Assembly: GCA_963733395.1 (NCBI GenBank)
Contig: CAVTCZ010000017.1
Span: 124,001 to 188,000 of the forward strand
DNA from: JADKAV01 sp963733395
GTDB lineage: Bacteria; Actinomycetota; Actinomycetes; S36-B12; UBA10799
DNA length: 64,000 nt
Direction: 5' to 3'
Made by a program: the position numbers and the translations under genes. Shown here piece by piece: positions 19,829 to 28,093 of this stretch. The first letter of the stretch is position 1; each line of letters opens with the position of its first letter. A model generated the notes under the pieces. The model did not search any database and was not told the DNA's origin. It saw nothing but the letters and a program-made list of their open reading frames with translations.

Positions 19829-20402
19829 ATGATCGTTCGTCGTATCACCGCTGGCGCTGCCGGCCTGGCCCTGGTGGGCACTGCCTTCGCCGTAGCCCCG
19901 GCCTCCGCCAAGAACCAGGGTGAGACCCAGATCACTCTGAATGGTGGCTTTGTCCAGAACCTGACGGCTGATGGCGTCAAGCTCAGTGTCGTGAAGCCGG
20001 CCAAGTCCAAGAAGGGTGTCGTCACCCTGCCGATCGTCAACCGTGCAGGTGTGCAGATCGTGCACGAAGGGGCGATCAAGTTCACTGGCACGGCGGGCTT
20101 CGTGTCGCTGAATCGACCCCACCATCAACTTCAAGACCGGCGCCATGGACGCCACCGTTGTGACCACCGCCATCCGGCACCAGGTTTGACGATCGCGAGT
20201 CTCGCGAAGCTCACAGGCGGCAAGAAGAACGCCAAGAAGGGCTTCTGGAAGAACGCCAACCTGGAAGCTCAGCAAGACGATCGAGCTCACCCCGGACGGC
20301 GACCCCACCGACCCCGCCCCGCTCCTCAACACGTTGCTGGGCAGCACGGCGATCAAGACGGGTCAGAAGCTCGGCAAGGTCACGATCACTCTGAACAAGT
20401 AG
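19829..20402 (+). CDS. Small secreted protein, HtaA-like pattern, paralogue 2 (frame broken)
   Basis: The ATG at 19829 starts a signal peptide ('MIVRRITAGAAGLALVGTAF', cleavage after 'PASA'). The mature text 'GGFVQNLTADGVKLSVVKPA', 'GVVTLPIV', 'GAIKFTGTAGFVSL', 'INFKTGAMDATVV', 'TIASLAKLTGGKKNAKKG' and 'KLGKVTITLNK' aligns well with the intact paralogue at 24828. Frame changes occur near 20112, 20165-20172 and 20268. All can be explained by four single inserted bases, and the total length (3n+1) agrees. A strong hairpin follows the stop. Confidence 0.65.
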
Positions 20403-20415
20403 TACAAGCCCCACG

Positions 20416-20452
20416 ACGAGGGGCGACCGGTCCTGTACCGGTCGCCCCTCGT
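20416..20452 (+). terminator. Strong hairpin after paralogue 2
   Basis: ACGAGGGGCGACCGGT pairs perfectly over 16 bp with ACCGGTCGCCCCTCGT across a 5-base loop, starting 14 bases after the stop codon. There is no clear T-run behind it, as is usual for actinobacterial intrinsic terminators. Confidence 0.8.
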
Positions 20453-20671
20453 TGCTTGGAAGGTGTTCGTCAGCACGGACCGGTTTGGTTGACCGCCCCC
20501 GTCGGAGTCGGCGGCGGCGCGGCCTGAGTCATGGTCTGGATTCCTGCCGTGCGAACGCGGCGGACTGTTGGGCGCCGGGTGCACAGTCACTCGTGTTGCA
20601 CGGTCATGCTCCGCTCGTGTGGGGACTGGGAATCGGTCGATGGCGCTGGCGTTAGACTGCGGAGTCGGCAA

Positions 20672-20745
20672 GGGGCGATAGCTCAATCGGTCAGAGCGCC
20701 GGACTCATAATCCGTTGGTTCCGGGTTCAAGCCCCGGTCGCCCCA
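20672..20745 (+). tRNA. tRNA-Met (CAT)
   Basis: Acceptor arms GGGGCGA/TCGCCCC, D arm AGCTCAATCGGTCAGAGC, anticodon loop CTCATAA (CAT) and T arm CCGGGTTCAAGCCCCGG are all present. CCA is not encoded. The CAT anticodon fits elongator Met; a lysidine-modified Ile2 tRNA cannot be excluded by eye. Its 3' half is duplicated at 24525-24569. Confidence 0.93.
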
Positions 20746-20748
20746 CGA
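20704..20748 (+). repeat. attL-like repeat within tRNA-Met
   Basis: The segment runs from the anticodon loop (CTCATAATCC) through the T arm to three bases past the tRNA end (CACGA). It is identical over 45 bp to 24525-24569, and similarity stops at both edges. The complete tRNA lies on this side. Confidence 0.85.
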
Positions 20749-20801
20749 GGAAGCCCCCGGTCAGAGGCACACTCTCCTCGAATCAGGGGTTTCGTAGACT
20801 C

Positions 20802-20828
20802 CGGAAAGTCACAAAGAAGTCACTAACC
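20802..20828 (+). repeat. Putative integrase arm site, left
   Basis: A 27-bp sequence (CGGAAAGTCACAAAGAAG... with two GTCAC/GTCACT direct repeats 11 bases apart) is repeated exactly at 24405-24431. Paired copies just inside each end of the element fit arm-type binding sites for the integrase. This is inference from position and symmetry. Confidence 0.6.
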
Positions 20829-20885
20829 GCGCCGGATAACGACCCGAAGAAGGCTTCACCGACCTCCCGTAGTGACTCCCGGGAC

Positions 20886-22021
20886 GGATGCGAGTAGGTC
20901 TACCGCTTCGTGTTCTGGTCGTAACCGTGCTACTCGGCTACCGGATGATCGGGAACCCCGGCCTCCCGTGCTCGGGTCACCGAGGTGTGCCGCGCCTCGT
21001 GCAGCGTGTAGTCCGGGATCTCCGCATCGGTGAGTAGCGTCTTCCACTCGTCGGAGTAGACCTCCGGGCGCAACGGCTGGCCGACCGCGTTCACCGCGAC
21101 GAAGCCGTCCCGGACCTGACCGAGCCCGAGGTCTCGCATCTGGACCGTGCGGAGCCGCTTGAGCGCCTCCAGGATCGAGGAGGGGAGCGGTAGCGTTCGG
21201 TACCCGTTCGAGGTCTTCGGATTCCCGACCTCGGTCGAGGAGTCGGACCCGAGTCAACTCCTTCCCCGGCCGCCGATCTCGACGCGGCCGCGTTGCACGG
21301 TGAGTGTGCGCTCCTCGAGGTCCAGGTCGGACCACTTGAGCCCGAGGACCTCGGAGCGGCGCAGACCGGCCAGCGACAGGAGCCAGAGCGCCTCGTACTC
21401 GCTGACCGGCGATCGCGGCCTGCGAGTTTCTGGTACTCCGTTCCCGCCTATGGCGTGCCGATCCTTTGCCGCCTTGCCGCGAGGCTTGACCCGCTTCGCG
21501 GGGTTCCGGATCGCGAGGTCCTCCTCGATCGCCTCCTCGAATACGGCTCGCGCGACCATGAGTAGGTACGGACACGCGCCGGACCGACTTTCCCGGCCTC
21601 CTGGTACGCGGAGACGAGTTGCTCGACCTGGAGCCTGCGTGATCTGCGTCGATCGGCGCGTCTCGCCGAAGTGCTCGGTCCAGATGTTCGCGGCTCCCTC
21701 GTAGTCGAGGTACGTGTTCGTGCGGACCGTCTTGCGCTTGGTTTCCAGCCACCCGGCTGCAACGGTTCCGAAGCGTGATGGTCTCGACGTCGTGCTCGGG
21801 CTCGGGCTCTGGTTCCTGTAGCTCGTCAGCGGTCCCGGCGCGCATCTTCGCGATCCACGAGTACCGCATCCTTGCGGCGCGTGAACCGGCGACGGATCTG
21901 CCGGCGCTTCTCGCCTCGCTTGCGTGCGGAGCATCGGCTACCGCGACGTAGCGGCGCTCACTCCTTGCCGTCCTTCCGTGGTGATCGTGATCTCCTTGAT
22001 CGGCTCCGTGATCCTAGGCAT
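20886..22021 (-). pseudogene. Tyrosine recombinase/integrase, disrupted
   Basis: The pieces in order on the minus strand are: an N-terminal Arg-rich strand 'RRRQIRRRFTRRKDA' and 'WIAKMRAGTADEL' (arm-binding type), a SAM-like core 'TYLDYEGAANIWTEHFGETR', catalytic box I 'LAGLRRSEVLGLKWSDLDL', box II 'LHEARHTSVT', then HG and 'TYSHP' with the Tyr nucleophile near 20891-20901. The frame changes several times, and a TAG replaces the expected Trp codon just before the HG motif. So either the gene is dead or the sequence is poor here. ATG 22021 directly follows the stop of the 89-residue gene. The family is that of actinobacterial prophage and island integrases. Confidence 0.75.
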
Positions 22022-22022
22022 C

Positions 22023-22292
22023 TCAGGACTCCTCTCCGCAAAGTGCGCGCGCTTCCTTGATCCATCGGAAGATCGTGGGGTTCGACGGGGCCCGGCCGGT
22101 CCGGGCTTCGGCCCATTCTCGGACCGCCTCCGTTGTGGGTTCCACGGCTTCGCGTGCAGATTCGTACACGTTCCACAGATCCCTGAGAAACTCCGGGGTG
22201 ATCCGCACGTTTCGCCGCCAGGGGAGGTTCCTCCGGACGTTCTCTACGACCTGGACCCGGTACCAGGGGTTCCCGTCAGCGTCCACGAACAC
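22023..22292 (-). CDS. Small protein upstream of the integrase, possible excisionase or regulator
   Basis: An 89-residue open frame ending 2 bases before the integrase ATG on the same strand. The C-terminal half 'SNPTIFRWIKEARALCG' looks like a recognition helix of a helix-turn-helix, and the N-terminal 'FVDADGNPWYRVQVVENV' resembles a short beta hairpin. A similar reading frame continues upstream without ATG ('PVRKPPKPVFVDADG'), so the true start may be earlier. Gene order fits an excisionase or directionality factor, but no clear family match is visible. Confidence 0.5.
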   Translation of the reverse strand: MFVDADGNPWYRVQVVENVRRNLPWRRNVRITPEFLRDLWNVYESAREAVEPTTEAVREWAEARTGRAPSNPTIFRWIKEARALCGEES

Positions 22293-22336
22293 CGGCTTCG
22301 GCGGCTTGCGGACCGGCCGTGGCTCGTAGGAAATAA

Positions 22337-22669
22337 GTGAATGGTATTGAATTAAGGCAGTGGGCAGGTTGGTGTATGAAAGGCTGTAATGGATTTCTTG
22401 GGCGATCGAGCACGAGGGAGCGGTCTCGGTCTACAGCGACGACGAGGCGCGCGATCGATGAGGTCGGAGTCAGCGCGGATCCGCTGGCTTCGCTCGCTCT
22501 GGCGCTGGCCTCGAGGATCGACTCAGGTCAGGAACCCGGCGCGGCGTTGGCGAGCCTGTCGAAGCAGTTGAGGGACACGCTCTTCGTGGTCCTTGAGCGA
22601 GGCGAGGCGGACCGGGAACCCGATCTGATCGAGGAGATCCGCTCGCGGATCCGCCAGCGCGCGACGTGA
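22337..22669 (+). CDS. Hypothetical protein of the integrated element
   Basis: The C-terminal 65 residues ('VGVSADPLASLALALASRID', then 'GAALASLSKQLRDTLFVVLE') are helical and coding-like. The N-terminal part as read is poor, while another frame gives 'EHEGAVSVYSDDEARDR' just upstream, so one frame change near 22455 is likely. The alanine-rich helix followed by 'SLSKQLR' recalls small phage packaging proteins, but that is a weak resemblance. It diverges from the integrase operon across an AT-rich patch (22328-22355) that probably contains the promoters. Confidence 0.35.
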   Translation: MNGIELRQWAGWCMKGCNGFLGRSSTRERSRSTATTRRAIDEVGVSADPLASLALALASRIDSGQEPGAALASLSKQLRDTLFVVLERGEADREPDLIEEIRSRIRQRAT

Positions 22670-22765
22670 GGCCGGACGTTGGGAGCCCCCGATTCGTTGG
22701 CAGGTCGCTGGCCGTGTTCCGGGCGTATCCTGGAGGTGTAGCGGTTCCATCGCTTTGGGGGCATC

Positions 22766-24108
22766 ATGGACACGCGCATTTCGTCAAGAACCTCGGTTGT
22801 TGTTGCGATCATCGCGGCGGTGCTGGCCGTGTTGTGGGCACCGGCGGCGGCGGAGGGCTGGCACCATCACCGAGTACCGCCTGCACAAGGGCCTATGAAC
22901 AGCAATCCCAGCTACGGGATCGCGGCCGGACCGGACGGCAATATGTGGTTCACCGAGCACGCGCGAACAAGATCGGGCGGATCACCACGGGCGGTGTCAT
23001 CACCGAATACCCCCTGCCGAGCTACCGACAGCAACCTGTCTATGGTATTGCGGCGGGCCCGGACGGCAACCTCTGGTTCACTGAGTTACTCGAACGAAGA
23101 TCGGGCGGATCACCCCGGACGGTGTCATCACTGAATTACCCCTGCCGCGAGTAGCCAGCGGTAAGGGATAGCCGCCGGCCCGGACGGCAACCTCTGGTTC
23201 ACCGAGGGCTGGGAACCAGATCGGGCGGATCACCCCGGACGGTGTCATCACGAATACCTCTGCCCACCGCAGACAGCGGCCCCTACGGGATCGCGGCGGG
23301 TCCGGACGGCAACCTGTGGTTCACGAGCCACGCGCGAACAAGATAGGGCGGATCACCCCGGGCGGCATCATCACCGAATACCCCCTGCACCCGCAAGTAC
23401 AGACTGAGCCCCGCGGCATCACGGCGGGGCCGGACGGCAACCTGTGGTTCACCGAGTAGGTTGACAACGCAGATCGGGCGGATCACCACGAACGGCATCG
23501 TCACCGAATATCCTTCTGCCCACCGCCGACAGCGGCCCCGCGGCATCGCGGCGGGGCCGGACGGCAATCTGTGGTTCACCCAGGGGATGCAAGATCGGGC
23601 GGATCATCCTGCGTGGCGATATCACGCGAATACCTGATGCCCGAATCGCCGACCCCCACGGAAGTACGCAGGTGAACTCGGAGCAATCGCGGCGGGTCCG
23701 GACGGCAACATGTGGTTCACCGAGGGCGGCAAGAATCAGATTGGGCGGATCAGCCCCACTGCGATCCCCACTATTGTGAAGAAGCCCTGCCCGATCAACG
23801 TGAAACTGCACAAGCCCACGCCGAACGAAGACCGGCAACCGAGTTCTGTCTGAAAAGATCACTACCAACACGTACATCTGCGTGCTGCGTAAACCGGTAG
23901 TGCGTCTGCCGGCCGGTGGCCGGCACCACCGCCGGTGAAGAAGGCCTACTGCGACACGAAGGTCACCAGGCGCGGCAAGATCCGCGTGAACACCAAAGGC
24001 GACGAGGCCGTGCGCGTCAAGTTGATCGTCCGCGTCGAGGCGAAGCCTGGCAGGCGGCTTGGTAGCTGCGTGGAAGCCAGACACTTGGAGCAAGATGCTG
24101 GCTGCTGA
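22766..24108 (+). pseudogene. Secreted streptogramin-lyase-like beta-propeller protein, heavily frame-broken
   Basis: The ATG at 22766 begins a good signal peptide ('VVVAIIAAVLAVLWAPAAAEG'). Seven repeats follow, near 22916, 23043, 23167, 23287, 23413, 23543 and 23686, each with the core 'YGIAAGPDGNLWFTE' and then 'IGRITPDGVITEYPLP' (about 42 residues per blade). This is the pattern of virginiamycin B lyase and related seven-bladed propellers. A Lys-rich C-terminal domain ('KKAYCDTKVTRRGKIRVNT') is recognisable to about 24050. The frame changes about once per blade. Corrected, it would be a secreted propeller; true Vgb lyases are cytosolic, so antibiotic inactivation should not be assumed. 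Confidence 0.65.
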
Positions 24109-24404
24109 AGTAGCCGATCCAGCAGCCGCTGGAGGCGCATTCCTGCCATCGGTGTGCCCTCATCGCGGACTTCCTCATTGGATCTGATCCTCTGAGCACA
24201 ATCCAAGGCGTGGAGCGCGCCGCGTGGGAGTCCGTGATCCGTCGTGTCCGTGAGGACCCTCGGCCTTTTTCGGGTGGGGCGAAGCGGACATGGCGGCGTG
24301 TCCAACGATCTCCCCCGAGGCGGATCCCCCGTTCTCCGATCGTGCGTCTCGAGGTCCCGCTTCGCCATGAGCCGAGTTGCTCGAGGTCTGGGGATCGGAC
24401 CGCG

Positions 24405-24431
24405 CGGAAAGTCACAAAGAAGTCACTAACC
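24405..24431 (+). repeat. Putative integrase arm site, right
   Basis: An exact 27-bp copy of 20802-20828 in the same orientation, lying about 94 bases inside the right-hand tRNA duplicate. The left copy is about 53 bases inside the left one. Confidence 0.6.
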
Positions 24432-24524
24432 CTGGATAACTTGGCAGTATCCGGGGAACGAGATCCCCCCGCGTTCCCTCGTGCAAGTGGAGCCCTGATA
24501 CCCACGGGAACGGCATTAGCCACT

Positions 24525-24569
24525 CTCATAATCCGTTGGTTCCGGGTTCAAGCCCCGGTCGCCCCACGA
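24525..24569 (+). repeat. attR-like 45-bp duplicate of the tRNA-Met 3' end
   Basis: Identical to 20704-20748 but without the 5' half of the tRNA, so it cannot be a functional tRNA gene. It marks the distal boundary of the integrated element. Confidence 0.85.
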
Positions 24570-24827
24570 TCAGACAGCTCAACTCAGGCACGCTCTCCCC
24601 GAATCCCCTGGGGTGCCAGGAAGCCGCACAGGGTCGCCACCGCGGACATGCTCTGATCCTGCCCGGGCGTGTCCGGTTGATCCGGTTGTTGCCATGAGCT
24701 GCCTGCTCCAGGCTCCGTCCGGCGAGGTTGCGGTTCGACAACGGCAGCCAGTCGATGGTGGTGAGCGGCATAGCATATTAGTGGGCGCTACGGTGACGTC
24801 CAGTCGTACGTAGTCTGAGGGGGAAAC

Positions 24828-25448
24828 ATGTTCGTTCGTCGAATCGCCGCTGGTACAGCGGTCGCAGCACTGCTGGGCACCGTCTTCGTCGCAGGGCCGG
24901 CTGCTGCGGCCAAGGGCATGGGTGAGACCGACCCCATTCCAAGGAATGATGAGACCGACCTCACTCTGAGCAAGGGTAAGACCGACCTCACTCTGAACAA
25001 GGGACTGGTTCAGGGCTTGGACGCGGCCGGCGTCGGCATCAAGGCCATCCGCGGCGCCAAATTGAGCAAGTCCGGGGTGGTCACCTTCCGGGTGACGAGT
25101 GTCGACGGCAAGGTCATCACCCACAAGGGCGCGCTGCTGTTCTCCTCATCGGCGGGCTTCGTGACTCTGCAGAACATCGCCCTGAACTACAAGACCGGCA
25201 AGGCCTCCGCCCTTGTGGAGGCGACTGCTGTGCCTACTGGGATTCAGATCACGGACCTGCTGACTCTTCACGGGCGGCAAGAACCGATCAGGCAGAACGG
25301 CACCTGGAAGAACGCCAAGGTGGCCCTTGCGACGAGCACCTCCGTGGGCGATCCCGCCCCGCTCTTCGCAGCGCAGCTGGGCATTCCCACCGGTCCCTTC
25401 ACCTCGGGCCTGAGGCTGGGCAAGGCCACCGTCACGCTGAAGCGGTAG
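24828..25448 (+). CDS. Small secreted protein, HtaA-like pattern, paralogue 3
   Basis: The ATG at 24828 follows GAGGGGGAA and starts a signal peptide ('MFVRRIAAGTAVAALLGTVF', cleavage after 'AAAA'). A short direct repeat, 'KTDLTLSKG'/'KTDLTLNKG', precedes the domain 'LVQGLDAAGVGIKAIRGA', 'GVVTFRVTSVDG', 'GALLFSSSAGFVTLQNIALN', 'QITDLLTLHG' and 'LGKATVTLKR'. The frame is open throughout and the protein is 206 residues. It matches paralogue 2 strand for strand. The fold resembles secreted HtaA-type proteins; ligand unknown. Confidence 0.7.
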   Translation: MFVRRIAAGTAVAALLGTVFVAGPAAAAKGMGETDPIPRNDETDLTLSKGKTDLTLNKGLVQGLDAAGVGIKAIRGAKLSKSGVVTFRVTSVDGKVITHKGALLFSSSAGFVTLQNIALNYKTGKASALVEATAVPTGIQITDLLTLHGRQEPIRQNGTWKNAKVALATSTSVGDPAPLFAAQLGIPTGPFTSGLRLGKATVTLKR

Positions 25449-26020
25449 TCGGTTCACCTCGTCGGTCGCCCGGTCGCAACACGCAGCCCGCTTGGGGACC
25501 GCAGCGACGATGAGCCAGCTGACCCGTCGATGTTTGTGACTGTGGTGCAACTGAGTTGCCGGAGAGTCACAAGGATCGAGGGGGTGTCGAGTTTGTGACT
25601 GTGGTGCAACTCAGTCAGAGCGGTGCCCAGCAGCCTGGGACTGAGCCACCCACGACATCGTCTGGACCAGCCCGCTGGGTCCATGGCGTGCCTTCCCGGC
25701 GCACATGAGCCGGGGGCCCAGGCGTGACGTGATGCCGCCGAGAGACCCCGTCCTCACCTGACGGGGGTCAGACGCTTCGGATCACTCTCGATCGGGTCAT
25801 TCGGAGGGGGGATGGAGCGGCCGATGGATCGCCTCGGCCGGACTGCGGGGCATCACAATCGGGGGATCATCGCGCCCCGGCCTCCGAAGGTGCCGAGTTG
25901 GTGGGCCGCACGTCCTATCCCTCCCGGTCTCGCCGCCAAGTCGTCGTCAGAACTGGGCGATGCGGCGGCCGCGCGCCCAATTGTGATGACATCGATCGCG
26001 GCCAGGTCCTGCAAGGCGAG
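25449..26020. other. Gap holding a family A repeat, no gene
   Basis: Apart from the palindromic doublet at 25533-25615 I see no supported gene. Open frames in 25812-26020 are the reverse of the membrane-protein end or lack start signals. Confidence 0.5.
25533..25615. repeat. Interspersed palindromic doublet, family A, copy 3
   Basis: Two units start TTTGTGACTGTGGTGCAACT at 25533 and 25592 (59 bases apart). The first runs through GAGTTGCCGGAGAGTCACAAG, whose ends are inverted repeats of the start. The second is cut short after TCAG. It is the best-preserved copy of the family in the window. Confidence 0.8.
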
Positions 26021-26527
26021 TCAGACCGGGACCGCCTCGCGAGCCGGCGTCGGCGCCATCCGCCGGTACGCGATCAGCAGCACGACCGCCAACAACGGGC
26101 CGAGGATGTCGCTGGGGATCGCCCAGACGTTGTTGGGGGCGGTGTTGTCGTGGACCGTCCACTGCATCACGTGGCCGATCGCATCGCCCCAGTAGCAGAC
26201 CGCGAGTACGACCACCGCGGCCGTCAGCCAGCCGTCTCGGCGCCAGGCGCAGCCGATGCCGAGGACGCCGATCGCCACGTCCGCCCAGCCGACCTCCCAC
26301 TGGAACATGGACCGGGCGTAGCCGATGCCGTCGGCGATCTCCCCGGAGTTCGGCCCCAAGTGCCCCAGCGCCGCCAGCAGCGCCCAGGCCCCGCCGAACA
26401 CCAGGACCCACAGCAGCAGCAGTTCCACGATCCGCCGCGGGGTCCGGGCGTACTCGCTGCGATCGGCGGCCACGTGGATGCCCCATCCCACGAAGGTGAT
26501 CACCCAGGGCGTGAGGAAGAAGACCAT
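26021..26527 (-). CDS. DUF6790-like four-helix membrane protein
   Basis: A 168-residue protein with four hydrophobic segments: residues 2-20, 36-56, 82-95 with 101-116, and 140-157. Charged loops include 'DRSEYARTPRR', 'WEVGWADVAIGVLG' and 'GDAIGHVMQWTVHDN'. The 'GWADVAIGVLG...GDAIGH' arrangement matches what I recall of DUF6790 membrane proteins. No function is known. It is divergent from the ABM gene at 26654, so 26528-26653 should hold two promoters. Confidence 0.65.
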   Translation of the reverse strand: MVFFLTPWVITFVGWGIHVAADRSEYARTPRRIVELLLLWVLVFGGAWALLAALGHLGPNSGEIADGIGYARSMFQWEVGWADVAIGVLGIGCAWRRDGWLTAAVVVLAVCYWGDAIGHVMQWTVHDNTAPNNVWAIPSDILGPLLAVVLLIAYRRMAPTPAREAVPV

Positions 26528-26653
26528 GGCCAGAAAGTAGCAGCGCCAGGGGTTGTCGCGCGCGAAGAAGCACGCCTCCGGTTATCGACGGATCGTGGTC
26601 GATTCCGGCCGAAGAGGACTACGCTGAGAGTAGGGGAGAAAAGGGGGTACATC

Positions 26654-26953
26654 ATGTATGTCCGCACAATTGTCGCTGATCTGGTTCCAGGCAAGGCCGA
26701 TGAGGCAGTCCGCATCTTCCGGGACGAGATCGCCCCCGAGGTCCGGAAGCAGCCGGGCTTCGTGAGCACGGCGATCTACATCGATCACAAGACCCACCAG
26801 GCGCAGACGGTGAGTTTCTGGGAGACGAAGGAGGCCATGGAGGCCACCTCCCAGGGCAGCGCGTATCTGTCCAAAGTGACGGGTCTGCTGCGGTCCTGCA
26901 TCGTCAACCGCAGTTACACGCAGTGGCAAGTCGGCCACAACGAGAGCAAGTAG
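26654..26953 (+). CDS. Antibiotic biosynthesis monooxygenase (ABM) domain protein
   Basis: A 99-residue ferredoxin-like protein: 'YVRTIVADLVPGKADEAVRIFRDEI' split as strand-helix, 'PGFVSTAIYID' and 'QTVSFWETKEAMEATSQG' follow the ABM pattern, with the conserved Trp in 'FWETKEAM'. Such proteins are small cofactor-free monooxygenases or stress-related dimers. The ATG at 26654 is preceded by GGAGAAAAGGGGG. It is a single gene in its own transcription unit, so the substrate cannot be guessed. Confidence 0.8.
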   Translation: MYVRTIVADLVPGKADEAVRIFRDEIAPEVRKQPGFVSTAIYIDHKTHQAQTVSFWETKEAMEATSQGSAYLSKVTGLLRSCIVNRSYTQWQVGHNESK

Positions 26954-27145
26954 CCATCGAGGCGTCGCTCGGGCGGCGCCGGAAGGCATGAACCCCGGTC
27001 ACGGGTGCGATTTCGTGTTGTTCGCTTATCGGACACATTGAAGCGACTGGGTGAAATGTCCGTTATACCCCTTGACCCCCGGTTTGACGCGCCGATAACT
27101 TCACGCGAAGCACTTTGACAGCGTCGTCAACGAACCGGAGCACCC

Positions 27146-28078
27146 GTGAAACGCACCGTCGTGGCACTCGCGTCCGCCGCGGCGTTGACGGTCCTGATGG
27201 TGCCGCCGTCATCAGCGCTGGAACTCGATCCGGCCCGCCTGTCGGTGATCGACGTGCCGGCCACGGTCCCGGCCGGAACGGACGCATCGGTCGGTGCGTT
27301 CGTGCCCCGTGGTTCGCGCTGCCGACTGGTCGTGCACGGTGCCGGCGCGGACGTGTGGAAGGGGCCGCGGGCGCGCGCGACCTCGGGTTTCATGCAGTTC
27401 CCCTGGACCCAGCAGGTGGGCACCGCGTCGGGGGAATGGCGGTTGCGCGTCAAGTGCGCCGCCGCCACCACGCGCTGGAAATCCACCTGGTCGACCTTCA
27501 GCGTCACGGCGAACGCACCGAGCCCGGCCTCTGTCCCCACACTCAACCGGCCCGCCTCAGCGTCGGTCTCCTCGGTGTCGGCCTCCTACGGCTGGTCGCC
27601 GTTCGGTACCACCCTCATCAAGGGCACGGACTGGTTCGGCGGCAGGGGCGTGGACGTCCGCAGCAACGGCGGCAACGGCTGTGCCTCGGGGTGTGCTGTG
27701 CGCGGGACTTATGGCACCAAGTACCAATGCGTCGAACTCGTCAACCGCTTCGTGCGCACACAGGGCTGGGTGACGAGCAACATCATGGGCAACGCCGGGC
27801 AGCTGCTCGACAAAGCGCCGGCGGAGGTCTTCGACAAGCACCAGGCCGGGGACGGCTACGTGCCGGTTCCGGGGGACATCATCGTGTGGACCGGAGGCAG
27901 CACCGGATACGGGCACGTGGCCGTCGTCTCAACCGTCGCTGCCGGGGTGGTCACCTTCGTCGAGCAGAACGCCAGCCGCACGGGCTCGTACCATCTCAAG
28001 GCCAACGAGAGCGGCAAACTGGCCGGGTACGGTTCCCTGCGGCACATCGGGTACCTGCACGCCAAGGCCAACGTGTGA
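27146..28078 (+). CDS. Secreted CHAP-domain cell-wall hydrolase
   Basis: The GTG at 27146 starts a signal peptide ('MKRTVVALASAAALTVLMVP'). An N-terminal beta domain (residues about 30-125) with a Cys pair is followed by a CHAP domain. The catalytic Cys195 lies in 'YQCVELVNRF', His257 in 'GYGHVAVV' and the polar third residue in 'FVEQNAS'. CHAP enzymes are amidases or endopeptidases of peptidoglycan. The length is 310 residues. An imperfect hairpin CGGACA...TGTCCG lies upstream (27033-27062), but I recognise no known riboswitch there. Confidence 0.87.
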   Translation: MKRTVVALASAAALTVLMVPPSSALELDPARLSVIDVPATVPAGTDASVGAFVPRGSRCRLVVHGAGADVWKGPRARATSGFMQFPWTQQVGTASGEWRLRVKCAAATTRWKSTWSTFSVTANAPSPASVPTLNRPASASVSSVSASYGWSPFGTTLIKGTDWFGGRGVDVRSNGGNGCASGCAVRGTYGTKYQCVELVNRFVRTQGWVTSNIMGNAGQLLDKAPAEVFDKHQAGDGYVPVPGDIIVWTGGSTGYGHVAVVSTVAAGVVTFVEQNASRTGSYHLKANESGKLAGYGSLRHIGYLHAKANV

Positions 28079-28093
28079 GCCGCTGACCCCGGA

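Larger units (their letters stand above)
20704..24569. mobile_element. Small integrated element at the tRNA-Met 3' end
   Basis: A 45-bp segment of the tRNA 3' half (20704-20748) is repeated exactly at 24525-24569, the signature left when a tyrosine integrase inserts into a tRNA gene. Between the copies lie a decayed integrase reading towards the tRNA, a small gene directly upstream of it, one hypothetical gene and a broken secreted propeller gene. The element is 3.87 kb and has no replication or transfer genes, so it is either a satellite-type island or the remnant of a larger one. Confidence 0.75.
24109..24827. other. Right end of the element and flanking gap, no gene
   Basis: The stretch contains the right arm-type repeat (24405-24431) and the 45-bp tRNA duplicate (24525-24569). 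I see no coding region with normal composition. The bases just before 24828 (GAGGGGGAAAC) form the ribosome binding site of the next gene. Confidence 0.6.

Noticed and set aside
22766..24108. Streptogramin resistance gene
   Set aside because: The protein has a signal peptide and a C-terminal extension and is frame-broken. The propeller pattern alone does not show lyase activity.
25533..25615. CRISPR-like repeat-spacer unit (about 40-bp palindrome plus about 18-bp spacer)
   Set aside because: Only two units per locus, with similar spacers at different loci, and no cas genes. It fits an interspersed palindromic repeat better.
27020..27145. Riboswitch upstream of the CHAP hydrolase
   Set aside because: Cell-wall hydrolase genes often have a c-di-AMP riboswitch, but I could not see its conserved core; only a weak hairpin is present.
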